A stretch of 64,000 nt of DNA from Paracoccus onubensis (lineage in GTDB: Bacteria > Pseudomonadota > Alphaproteobacteria > Rhodobacterales > Rhodobacteraceae), in assembly GCF_003591515.1 (NCBI RefSeq), contig NZ_QZCG01000005.1, forward strand, positions 186,001 to 250,000, read 5' to 3'. This document shows, piece by piece, positions 46,839 to 54,599 of the stretch. Made by a program: the position numbers and the translations under genes. The notes beneath the pieces are model-generated. The model ran no database searches, was not told where the DNA came from, and saw nothing but the letters and a program-made list of their open reading frames with translations. Numbering within the stretch: position 1 is the stretch's first letter; the number at the start of each line of letters is the position of its first letter.

Positions 46839-47735
46839 TCAAAGCGCCTCTCGTTTCAGCAGCGCCTCCAGCCAATCGGCAAAAACCTGAAGCCGGCGGG
46901 AAAGATGCTGGCGATGGGGATAGAGCAGCGTCATGGGCAGGGGCTCGGCGCGGTGGCCGGGCATCACCTCGATGAGCTCGCCCGCTTCGAGATGGCGTCT
47001 GACGTCATAGGCGGGAATCTGGATAAGACCGAGGCCCGCCAGACAAGAGGCGATATAGGCTTCCGCGCTGTTGACGGTGACACGGCCTCGCATCGGCATG
47101 GATCGCACCGCGCCATCCTCGCCCCATTCCCACGCCTCGACACGCCCGGTCGACGGCGAGGCGTAGTTGACCGCCAGATGATCATGCAGATCGTCCGGCG
47201 ATTCGGGGATGCCATGACGTTCCAGATAGGCGGGGCTTGCGACATTGATCAGCGGCAGGTCGCCGATCGACCGCGCGATCAGGCCGGAATCGGTGAGCGG
47301 TCCAACCCGCAGGACACAATCGACGCTTTCCTCGACAAGGTTGACGGCACGGTCGGTGACACCGAAATCAATGTCGATCTCGGGATAAGCGTCAAGAAAG
47401 GCCGGCAATGCCGGTGTGATGAGCAGGCGCCCGATGCGGCCCGGAACGTCGATACGCAGCCTGCCCGAGGGCATTGCCGATTGCCGGAAGATGTTTTCGG
47501 TTTCTTCAACATCCGCGATCAGCCGCAAGCAGCGTTCATAGAAGGTCGAACCGTCCTGTGTCGGGGAAACGACCCTGGTGGTTCGGTGCAGAAGCCTCGC
47601 GCCGACACGGGCTTCCAGCTCTTGCACCGCCGCCGACACCGAAGAGCGTGGCATGCTTAGCCTGTCTGCCGCGCGGGTGAAGCTCGAACATTCGACGACC
47701 CGGGCAAAAATGCGGAAAAGATCAATACGGTCCAA
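46839..47735 (-). CDS. LysR-family transcriptional regulator
   Basis: Regulator of 298 residues with an N-terminal winged helix (FARVVECSSFTRAADRLSMPRSSVSAAVQELEARVG) and a LysR substrate-binding domain (GRLRIDVPGRIGRLL). No ATG is available near the N-terminus. The TTG at 47735 gives the usual start (DRIDLFRIF) and follows a GGGGG run; a TTG at 47771 is the alternative and would add 12 residues. It is divergent from a short-chain dehydrogenase gene that it probably controls. Confidence 0.9.
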   Translation of the reverse strand: MDRIDLFRIFARVVECSSFTRAADRLSMPRSSVSAAVQELEARVGARLLHRTTRVVSPTQDGSTFYERCLRLIADVEETENIFRQSAMPSGRLRIDVPGRIGRLLITPALPAFLDAYPEIDIDFGVTDRAVNLVEESVDCVLRVGPLTDSGLIARSIGDLPLINVASPAYLERHGIPESPDDLHDHLAVNYASPSTGRVEAWEWGEDGAVRSMPMRGRVTVNSAEAYIASCLAGLGLIQIPAYDVRRHLEAGELIEVMPGHRAEPLPMTLLYPHRQHLSRRLQVFADWLEALLKREAL

Positions 47736-47771
47736 GCGGGAACGGCCCCCATTGTCCAGAAATTGCGACAA

Positions 47772-47790
47772 GTGATGTCAGAATGATCAC
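47772..47790. promoter_or_regulatory. Candidate LysR operator GTGAT-N9-ATCAC
   Basis: A perfect five-base-arm dyad lies between the divergent LysR gene and the SDR gene, about 87 bases before the SDR ATG. LysR proteins usually bind dyads in this position. The spacing is close to, but not exactly, the T-N11-A rule. Assignment is by position only. Confidence 0.35.
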
Positions 47791-47876
47791 CTTTATAGGG
47801 AAATGATAGACGATATCCTGTGTCCTCGGAAGCGGCTGCATGGCGTGGCCGTATATTTTGAAAGGAAGCTGACGTC

Positions 47877-48650
47877 ATGACCGACCACAGTATCAAGGGT
47901 AAGACCGTCATCATTGCCGGCGGCGCAAAGAATCTCGGCCAGCTGATCGCGCGCGACCTTGCCGGGCACGGCGCAAAGGCAATCGCGATCCACTATAACA
48001 GCGCCGCCACGAAGGCGGATGCCGATGCGACGATAGCGGCAATCAAAGCCGCCGGAGCCGAAGCGGTCGCCTTTCAGGCGGATCTTACGACCGCTGGCGC
48101 GATGGAAAAGCTGTTCGCCGATGTCGTGGCCGCTGTCGGCAGGCCGGATATCGCCATAAACACCGTCGGCAAGGTGTTGAAGAAACCCATGCTCGACATC
48201 TCGGAAGCCGAATATGACGAGATGAGCGCGGTCAATGCGAAATCTGCCTTCTTCTTCCTTAAAGAGGCCGGCAAACATGTCAACGACAACGGCAAAATCT
48301 GCACATTGGTGACCTCGCTGCTTGGGGCTTTCACACCCTTTTACGCTGCCTATGCAGGCACCAAGGCGCCGGTGGAACATTTCACCCGCGCGGCCTCCAA
48401 GGAGTTTGGCGAGCGCGGCATCTCGGTAACGGCGATCGGCCCCGGGCCAATGGACACGCCGTTCTTCTATCCTGCCGAGGGTGAGGACGCAGTCGCTTAT
48501 CACAAGACGGCGGCCGCGCTGTCGCAATTCTCGAAAACCGGCTTGACCGATATCGAGGATATCGTCCCCTATATCCGCTTCATGGTGTCAGAAGGCTGGT
48601 GGATGACCGGCCAGACCATCCTCGTCAATGGCGGCTATACGACGAAATAG
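47877..48650 (+). CDS. Short-chain dehydrogenase/reductase
   Basis: Oxidoreductase of 257 residues. The nucleotide loop IIAGGAKNLGQLIA is a GGAxxxG variant, followed by AINTVGKVLKKPML (variant of NNAG), Ser in LVTSLLGAF, and YAAYAGTKAPVEHF with Tyr-x3-Lys. ATG at 47877 has AAAGGAAG upstream. The substrate is unknown. It stands alone with its divergent LysR regulator. Confidence 0.88.
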   Translation: MTDHSIKGKTVIIAGGAKNLGQLIARDLAGHGAKAIAIHYNSAATKADADATIAAIKAAGAEAVAFQADLTTAGAMEKLFADVVAAVGRPDIAINTVGKVLKKPMLDISEAEYDEMSAVNAKSAFFFLKEAGKHVNDNGKICTLVTSLLGAFTPFYAAYAGTKAPVEHFTRAASKEFGERGISVTAIGPGPMDTPFFYPAEGEDAVAYHKTAAALSQFSKTGLTDIEDIVPYIRFMVSEGWWMTGQTILVNGGYTTK

Positions 48651-48738
48651 AGGATCGCCCTACCTCCCGCCGGGTTGCCGGTGCGGTTGCGACATCAATC
48701 GCCGCCGCGCCTGCCGCTTAGCGGGAGACATTCCCGGA

Positions 48739-49806
48739 TTATCGCGCTATGGGCGTCAGGCCCGCGGTAAATTCTGCAAGCGCGGCCTCGCCCGGCGCGC
48801 ATGCCTGTGCAAGTTCGTCACGCTCGACAGAACCAAGCGACGCCAATCGCGAAGGGCGGCGTTCCGGCAACCGCGCTGCCCGGTCGAGCCAGACGGAAGG
48901 GGCATCGCATCCCAGATGGGCGGCCAGTGCCCTGATCCACGGAACAGGGTCGCGGCACAGATCCTCGTATCGCAGGATCATCGGCTGCGCACCGCCAAGA
49001 CCCGCCAGCCCGCGAATGGTGATTGCCGACCAGAAGGCCCCGGTCTGTGCCAGCGTCGGGCGGTGCGAGATGATGCGGCGCACCCCGGACGAACCAGCCA
49101 GGGCGGCGATCAGGGGCCACAGGGCGCCGCGACCGAAATGGCGGTCGGGGTGCAAGAGGTCGATACCCAGAAACCCCAGCCTGCGCCAGCACCAGATGGC
49201 AAGGCGCGCCGCCGGATAGTCGCGCATGGACAGCGCCGTCTCGGATCCGTTGCGGGTCAGCAGGACCAGCGCCGCGTCAGGAAACATGCCGCGCAGCGTC
49301 TTTGCGGCAACCAGTGAACCGCCCGAACGCTCGACCCAGATCTCGCGGCCTCCCAATTGCCGGGCAAGGTCATTGAACAGCGCCCGGTAATGGTCGGCAA
49401 GCGTCGCGCACGGCGCAGCGGCGATACGTGCCGCCAGCATATCGAACAGGGCATCGGGATCATCGCAAAGATGCGGAAGGGTGACAGCCAGGATCGGCGG
49501 GCAGTGCCAGGGATCATGCGCCGGGCCCTCCCTGCGCCCATACAGAAACTCGCCCGGGGCGGCATCCGGATTGGCCACCTGCGACATGGCGGCAGAGGGC
49601 GTGGCGAGATGCGACCAGAAACGCGCCCCGTTCAGAACGGCGGGGCGGAAGGCGTTGTGCCCGGCAGAGGCGAACAGTTCGGACACCGACAGGACCGCCG
49701 GATGCTCCCGCAGGATATTCGAGACCAGCGTCGAGCCGCAACGGGCCGAGCCGAGCATCAGCGCAGCCCGCATCGCAGGAGCCGCCTCGCCAGTCAGCGA
49801 GCTCAT
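48739..49806 (-). CDS. Sulfotransferase family protein
   Basis: Protein of 355 residues with a PAPS-binding 5' loop near the N-terminus (LMLGSARCGSTLVSNIL, about 17-33) and a RYEDLCRDPVPWIRALAAHLG run typical of bacterial sulfotransferases. It would transfer sulfate from PAPS to a hydroxyl or amine. Start overlaps the TetR stop by four bases, so the two are cotranscribed. Its association with the lipid-like operon across the divergent promoter suggests it modifies that product (inference). Confidence 0.82.
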   Translation of the reverse strand: MSSLTGEAAPAMRAALMLGSARCGSTLVSNILREHPAVLSVSELFASAGHNAFRPAVLNGARFWSHLATPSAAMSQVANPDAAPGEFLYGRREGPAHDPWHCPPILAVTLPHLCDDPDALFDMLAARIAAAPCATLADHYRALFNDLARQLGGREIWVERSGGSLVAAKTLRGMFPDAALVLLTRNGSETALSMRDYPAARLAIWCWRRLGFLGIDLLHPDRHFGRGALWPLIAALAGSSGVRRIISHRPTLAQTGAFWSAITIRGLAGLGGAQPMILRYEDLCRDPVPWIRALAAHLGCDAPSVWLDRAARLPERRPSRLASLGSVERDELAQACAPGEAALAEFTAGLTPIAR

Positions 49807-50393
49807 TCGGCGCCAGCTTGGATAGAGGCGATCATACGCTCGACCGCCGCATGGGCCAGATCCATCGGCTTCTGCCGGGTGATCAGATCCAGCCGCTCGA
49901 TGGCGGCCAGCGCGACGATGCCATGCACGGACAGCAAAAGCTGTTCGGCCAGCAGGCGCGGGTCGCCCTTCGGTTCAAGCGCCGTGATCGGCTGGGCGAT
50001 ACGGTCGATCAGACCGTCGATCTGCGCCAGATACCAGTCGGGAAAGACGCCCGTTATCCGTGGTCCCTCGAAAAAGGCGCGCCAGACCGCGCGGCGGTCC
50101 AGCATGAAGCCGACATAGACCTCGGCCAGCGCAAGCAACCGGACCCGCGGCTCGCTGTCGCCGACGCCATCCACCAATCGCGCCAGATCGACCAGCGCCT
50201 GCCGGTTCACCTCTTGCAGCACCCCGCTCATGCCATCGAACAGGTTGTAGATGGTGCCGGGCGTCGTTTTGACCGATTTCGCCAGCGCACGCGCGGTCAG
50301 CGCAGCCGGACCGCCTTCCTCCAACAGCAGCTTGGCAGCCTTGATGACCTGAATTCGCAGGGTATCGTGATTGTATTGTCTGGGTCGGGCCAT
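49803..50393 (-). CDS. TetR/AcrR-family transcriptional regulator
   Basis: Repressor of 196 residues with the N-terminal helix-turn-helix (ALTARALAKSVKTTPGTIYNLFDGMSGVL) and a TetR C-terminal ligand domain of the WHG-like type. It diverges from the KAS III operon. Two copies of its likely palindrome TGAAC-N3-GTTCA lie in the shared promoter region. It probably senses a lipid or acyl compound, judging from the controlled genes. Confidence 0.92.
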   Translation of the reverse strand: MARPRQYNHDTLRIQVIKAAKLLLEEGGPAALTARALAKSVKTTPGTIYNLFDGMSGVLQEVNRQALVDLARLVDGVGDSEPRVRLLALAEVYVGFMLDRRAVWRAFFEGPRITGVFPDWYLAQIDGLIDRIAQPITALEPKGDPRLLAEQLLLSVHGIVALAAIERLDLITRQKPMDLAHAAVERMIASIQAGAE

Positions 50394-50401
50394 GGTGTTC
50401 C

Positions 50402-50468
50402 TGAACAGTGTTCAAAAATATTCTTGACAGATCGGGGTAGCTTTGTCAACGTTAGTGAACGTTGTTCA
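50402..50468. promoter_or_regulatory. Two palindromic operators flanking a TTGACA, between TetR gene and KAS III operon
   Basis: TGAACAGTGTTCA (50402-50414) and TGAACGTTGTTCA (50456-50468) share the dyad TGAAC-N3-GTTCA, 54 bases apart. TTGACA at 50424-50429 lies between them as a -35 candidate for the rightward operon. Binding at both sites would shut both promoters. Confidence 0.7.
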
Positions 50469-50484
50469 ATAATGGTACCGAAAG

Positions 50485-51471
50485 ATGTCATTCAGCAACC
50501 TTACAATCACCGGGACCGGCAGCTATCTGCCGCGCCGGGTCCTGCACTCGACCGAAATCGACAGCCAGATGGGCTGGCTCCCGGGCAGTTGCGAAAAGCG
50601 TTACGGCATCGCCGCCCGCCATGTCGCGGATGAAGGGGAAACCACCTCGTTCATGGCGGCGCAAGCGGCCCTGCAGGCAATGGAGATGGCGGGCTGCGCG
50701 CCCGGAGATCTGGACATGCTCCTTGGCGCCTGTGGCGTCATGGAACAGCCTATTCCCTCGACGGCGGCGCTGGTGCAGGACCGGCTGGGGCTGGGCCGTT
50801 CGGGGATCGCGGCCTTCGATGTGAACGCCACCTGCCTGAGCTTCCTGCAAGCGCTGGATCTGGCGGCAATGCAGATCACGCTTGGCCGGGCGCGGCGCGT
50901 GCTGGTATTTTCATCGGACATCGCCTCGGTCGGACTGGATTGGAACCATCCCGAAGCGGCGGCCATCTTCGGCGATGGCGCGGCGGCGGCGGTGATCGAG
51001 GCAGGGGGCGACGGCGCGGTGCTGGCCCATGATTTCCGCACCTATGCGCATGGCCGCGATGCCTGCGTGTTGGCGGCGGGAGGAACCCGGGTCAATCCAG
51101 CACGCGGCATCGGTCCGGGCGAGGACCGCTTTCATATGGATGGCAACAAGGCCTTCAGGATCGCCTCGCGCTATCTGCCCCGCTTCATGCAAAGATTGTT
51201 GCAGGCGGCCGGGGTCGAGCTTGACGCGGTCGGTTGCATCGTGCCGCATCAGGCCAGCGCGCAGGCCCTGCAGCATGCGGTCCGCAACCTGTGGCTTCGC
51301 CCCGAACGGGTCATCGACATCTTTGCCCGGATCGGTAACCAGATCGCCGCCTCGATCCCGACGGCTCTGGATCATGCGGTCCGCTCGGGGCGGCTGCAGC
51401 GGGGCGATACGGCCCTGCTGGTCGGGACCTCGGCAGGGATCTCGATCGGCGGCATGATGGTGCGGTTCTGA
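50485..51471 (+). CDS. Beta-ketoacyl synthase III family protein (FabH/OleA-like)
   Basis: Thiolase-fold condensing enzyme of 328 residues with the Cys-His-Asn triad: Cys117 (VNATCLSFLQAL), His255 (VPHQASAQAL) and Asn285 (RIGNQIAASIP). The ATCL/FLQAL context is that of stand-alone KAS III and OleA-type enzymes rather than housekeeping FabH. The gene is followed by an OleD-like reductase and an adenylating enzyme. It could condense two acyl thioesters, or an acyl-CoA with malonyl-ACP. ATG at 50485; its stop overlaps the next start by one base. Confidence 0.87.
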   Translation: MSFSNLTITGTGSYLPRRVLHSTEIDSQMGWLPGSCEKRYGIAARHVADEGETTSFMAAQAALQAMEMAGCAPGDLDMLLGACGVMEQPIPSTAALVQDRLGLGRSGIAAFDVNATCLSFLQALDLAAMQITLGRARRVLVFSSDIASVGLDWNHPEAAAIFGDGAAAAVIEAGGDGAVLAHDFRTYAHGRDACVLAAGGTRVNPARGIGPGEDRFHMDGNKAFRIASRYLPRFMQRLLQAAGVELDAVGCIVPHQASAQALQHAVRNLWLRPERVIDIFARIGNQIAASIPTALDHAVRSGRLQRGDTALLVGTSAGISIGGMMVRF

Positions 51472-52403
51472 TGCGGGCGCTGGTGACAGGGGCCAGCGGC
51501 TGCCTTGGCCGGGCATTGGTCGAGCAGTTGGAAACGCATGGCTGGAAGATCGCGACCACCGCCCGGCGACCCGCAGACCTGCCCGGCTTTCACGCCGCCG
51601 ATCTGATCACGGCCGATCTGGCGCCGCTGGTTGACGGCAGCGACGTGGTCTTCCACTGCGCGGCGCTGAGTTCGGCATGGGGCAGCAGGGCGCAGTTTCA
51701 TGCCGCCAATGTGCAGGCGACCGGGCGTCTGATCGCTGCCGCCGAACGGGCCGGGGTCAAACGCTTCGTATTCGCCTCTTCGCCCAGCATCTATGCCGAC
51801 GGAAGCGACCGGCTGAACTTGCCCGAGGACGCGCCGCTGCCGCTGCGGCCGCTGTCCTTCTATGCCGAAAGCAAGCTCTTGGCCGAGCAGATGGTGCTGG
51901 CCCATCGCGGAAACATGCGCTGCACGGCGATCCGGCCACGCGCCATCTATGGCCGCCATGACCGGGCGCTGCTGCCGCGCGTGATCGACGCCCTGCGGCA
52001 TGGCCGCGTGCCGATGATCCGTGGCGGCCGGGCGCTGATCGACCTGACTCATCGCCATGACGCGGCGCGGGCAATGATGCTGGCCGCCTCCGGTCCGCAT
52101 GGCGGGGTCTGGAACATCACATCGGGGGAAACCTTCCAGTTCCGCGAACTGGTCACGATGATCGCCGAGCGTGGCGGGTTGCCCCTGCGCACCCTGCCGC
52201 TGCCGCATGGGCTGGCCCGCGGGCTTGCGGCCCTTTCGGAACGCGTTGCCCGGGCACGGAACGGACCCGAGCCGCGGCTGACCTTGCAGGCGGTCGCCTC
52301 GCTGGGCAGCAGTCTGACACTGGACATCTCGGCCGCCCGCCGGGATCTGGGATATCGACCACGAGTCGGTTTTGTGGAAGGAGCAGCAGAATGCTTCGCC
52401 TGA
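51471..52403 (+). CDS. NAD(P)-dependent epimerase/3-beta-HSD-like reductase (OleD-like)
   Basis: Extended SDR of 310 residues. The nucleotide loop is TGASGCLG (6-13), the catalytic pair is Tyr131-x3-Lys135 (FYAESKLLAEQ), and FASSPSIYADG and IRPRAIYGRHD match the sterol-dehydrogenase/OleD group. OleD reduces 2-alkyl-3-ketoacids in olefin and beta-lactone pathways, so with the KAS III-like gene before it a similar chemistry is plausible. Overlaps both neighbours. Confidence 0.85.
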   Translation: MRALVTGASGCLGRALVEQLETHGWKIATTARRPADLPGFHAADLITADLAPLVDGSDVVFHCAALSSAWGSRAQFHAANVQATGRLIAAAERAGVKRFVFASSPSIYADGSDRLNLPEDAPLPLRPLSFYAESKLLAEQMVLAHRGNMRCTAIRPRAIYGRHDRALLPRVIDALRHGRVPMIRGGRALIDLTHRHDAARAMMLAASGPHGGVWNITSGETFQFRELVTMIAERGGLPLRTLPLPHGLARGLAALSERVARARNGPEPRLTLQAVASLGSSLTLDISAARRDLGYRPRVGFVEGAAECFA

Positions 52404-53173
52404 GGACGCTGCAGATCGGTGAATGCCACGCACCCGCCTGGGCGGCGGGCCTTCCCGGCCTGCGCGGCACGACCTTCCCCGCGCTTGCGACATTGATCGA
52501 GACGGACAGCGCCTGCGTTCTGGTGGATACCGGCTATGGCCCGGCCTTCTTCACCGCGACCCGGGGCTTTCCGGCGCGGTTCTATCGCTGGCTGACGCCG
52601 GTGCATCTGCCCCGGTCCCGGCATCTGCCGGACCAGTTGCCGCGATTGCCGGATCTGATCTTCCTGACTCATATGCATGCCGATCACAGCGCAGGGCTGA
52701 TCGACCTGCCCAAGAATATTCCCGTCATCGCTTCCGCCGAGGCAATCGCGGATCTGCGGGCCCGTGGCGATCTGTCCAGTCTCGGCGCCGCCTGCCCGCC
52801 AAGGCTGCGCGACGCAATACTGACCCGCAACCCGCAACCGCTCGAGAGAGGGCCGCAGATTGCAACCGGGCTGGAGGAATTTCCGCTGGGTCACGACCTG
52901 CTTGGTGACAAGCGTCTGATCGCCATTCCCCTGCCCGGCCACGGCACCGGCCAGACCGGCATCTGGATTCCCGAGATCGCGCGCTTCCTGATCGCCGATG
53001 CCGCCTTCGGCCGCCGCTCACTGCGCGAGAACCGCCTGCCGCCCGGCGTCGTGCTGTCACGGCTGGGCGATGCGGCCCGCTATCGGCAGACCTTCGCCCG
53101 GCTGCGCGCGCTGCTGCAGCGCCGCCCGGATATCACCGTGGATCCCTCGCATTGCCCGGAGGTGGCCGGATGA
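52391..53173 (+). CDS. Metallo-beta-lactamase-fold hydrolase
   Basis: Zinc hydrolase of 260 residues with His94-x-His96-x-Asp98-His99 (THMHADHSAG), a third His (PGHGTGQTG, 184) and a bridging Asp (IADAAFG, 203). The complete ligand set suggests an active enzyme. It occupies the place taken by the alpha/beta hydrolase OleB in olefin clusters, so it might hydrolyse a thioester or lactone of the pathway (inference). Overlaps the OleD-like gene by 13 bases and the next by four. Confidence 0.85.
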   Translation: MLRLRTLQIGECHAPAWAAGLPGLRGTTFPALATLIETDSACVLVDTGYGPAFFTATRGFPARFYRWLTPVHLPRSRHLPDQLPRLPDLIFLTHMHADHSAGLIDLPKNIPVIASAEAIADLRARGDLSSLGAACPPRLRDAILTRNPQPLERGPQIATGLEEFPLGHDLLGDKRLIAIPLPGHGTGQTGIWIPEIARFLIADAAFGRRSLRENRLPPGVVLSRLGDAARYRQTFARLRALLQRRPDITVDPSHCPEVAG

Positions 53174-54459
53174 GCCTGTCCGCTTTCCTGCGCAGCCGCT
53201 ATGGCCGCGGCTTCGCCTCGCGTGCCGAGATCGAGGCACATCACGATGCGGCCTTTCGGCGGTTCCGGGCAAAGGTCATGCCCCGTTCTCCCTTCTACCG
53301 CGACATGACCGGGCTGCCGCTGGCGCAACTGCCGCGCATGAACAAGGCCCGGCTGATGGAGGAATTTTCGGCCATCAATACCTGCGGCATAGATCGCGAT
53401 CAGGCCATTCAGATCGCCCTGAGCGCCGAAACCAGCCGGGATTTCAGCCCGCTGATCGGCGACATCTCGGTTGGTCTGTCCACCGGCACATCCGGCCAGC
53501 GGGGTCTGTTCCTCGCGACATCCGGCGAAAGGCGGCTATGGGCGGCAATCATGCTGGGCCGCTACTGGCCGCAATTGTGGCGGCGTCAACGCGTGGCCTT
53601 CTTCATGCGCGCCGACAATGCGCTGTATCGCAGCATGTCGAACCTTCTGGTCCGGTTCGAATTCTTCGATCTGCTCGCACCGTTCGACGAACACCTGCCA
53701 CGTCTCGCTGCGCTCGATCCGACCGTCCTTGTCGCGCCCGCACAGGTTCTGGCGGTTCTTGCGCGCGAGCATATCGCCGGCCGGATCGCGCTGTCGCCGC
53801 GGCGGATCATCTCGGTCGCCGAAACGCTGTCGCCCGACGATGCCGCACTGATCCGCCATGCCTTCGGCATCGGCGCCGATCAGGTCTATCAGGCGACCGA
53901 AGGCGTGCTGGCCATGACCTGCTCCCGGGGTCAACTGCATCTGAACGAACGCTGGCTGCGCATCGACCGCGATGTGATCGATCCGGCGACCGGCGCATTC
54001 TGCCCGATCATCCACGACTTCACGCGCAAGAGCCTGCCGATCCTGAATTACCGGCTGGACGACGTTCTGATCCCCGATCCCACCCCTTGCGCCTGCGGCT
54101 GCGCCAGCCAGCACATCGCCCGGATCGAGGGCCGCGAAGATGATATCCTGTGGTGGGAGTCTGCGCAGGGTCCCCGCCTGATCACCTCCGAGGCAATCCG
54201 CACCACCATCGCCTGCTTGCCGCAGAAACTGCGTGACTACGGGATCGTTCAACGCGGCAAGGCGCTGCATATCTGGCTGGACGGCGCCGAGACGGGCGCC
54301 GAAAACGCGTTGCGCGAGCAATTATTGAATCTGGGGAGCCGTTTGAAGTGTCGCCCGCCGGAATTCGTCTTCCATACCGGCTCGCCACCCGAGATCGGCG
54401 CGAAAAGGCGCCGAATCAGGGTCGAGAAAGGCCCGCATATTGATGAGTTTCGGGCCTAG
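53170..54459 (+). CDS. Adenylate-forming enzyme, F390 synthetase/phenylacetate-CoA ligase-like
   Basis: AMP-forming ligase of 429 residues resembling the group annotated as F390 synthetase-related. Seen: the phosphate loop LSTGTSGQRGLF, QATEG (aromatic/E motif) and YRLDDVLI before CACGCASQHIARIEGREDDI, the Cys-rich hinge region typical of PaaK/F390-type ligases. True coenzyme F420 metabolism is unlikely here; it more likely activates a carboxylic acid, in the place of OleC. ATG at 53170 follows GGAGGTGG. Last gene of the operon, with a hairpin terminator 23 bases later. Confidence 0.85.
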   Translation: MSLSAFLRSRYGRGFASRAEIEAHHDAAFRRFRAKVMPRSPFYRDMTGLPLAQLPRMNKARLMEEFSAINTCGIDRDQAIQIALSAETSRDFSPLIGDISVGLSTGTSGQRGLFLATSGERRLWAAIMLGRYWPQLWRRQRVAFFMRADNALYRSMSNLLVRFEFFDLLAPFDEHLPRLAALDPTVLVAPAQVLAVLAREHIAGRIALSPRRIISVAETLSPDDAALIRHAFGIGADQVYQATEGVLAMTCSRGQLHLNERWLRIDRDVIDPATGAFCPIIHDFTRKSLPILNYRLDDVLIPDPTPCACGCASQHIARIEGREDDILWWESAQGPRLITSEAIRTTIACLPQKLRDYGIVQRGKALHIWLDGAETGAENALREQLLNLGSRLKCRPPEFVFHTGSPPEIGAKRRRIRVEKGPHIDEFRA

Positions 54460-54482
54460 AACGAAATATCCGCCTTAAAAAC

Positions 54483-54500
54483 CAAAACCCGCCGGTTTTG
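54483..54500 (+). terminator. Hairpin terminator after the KAS III operon
   Basis: CAAAACC (54483-54489) pairs with GGTTTTG (54494-54500) around loop CGCC, 23 bases after the adenylating-enzyme stop and before the converging molybdenum-enzyme gene. The U-tract is poor but the position fits. Confidence 0.5.
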
Positions 54501-54599
54501 TTGCACAGATCGGCTGATGATTCACCTGTAATGATGGGGTCGTTGCGGAAAGGAAATTATCCCTTCCCGCAGCCGTTCCCCCTTACGCTGTCTTGCAGA

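Noticed and set aside
48664..48727. Terminator from CTCCCGC and GCGGGAG after the SDR gene
   Set aside because: The arms are separated by 50 bases, so the pairing is not convincing as a terminator.
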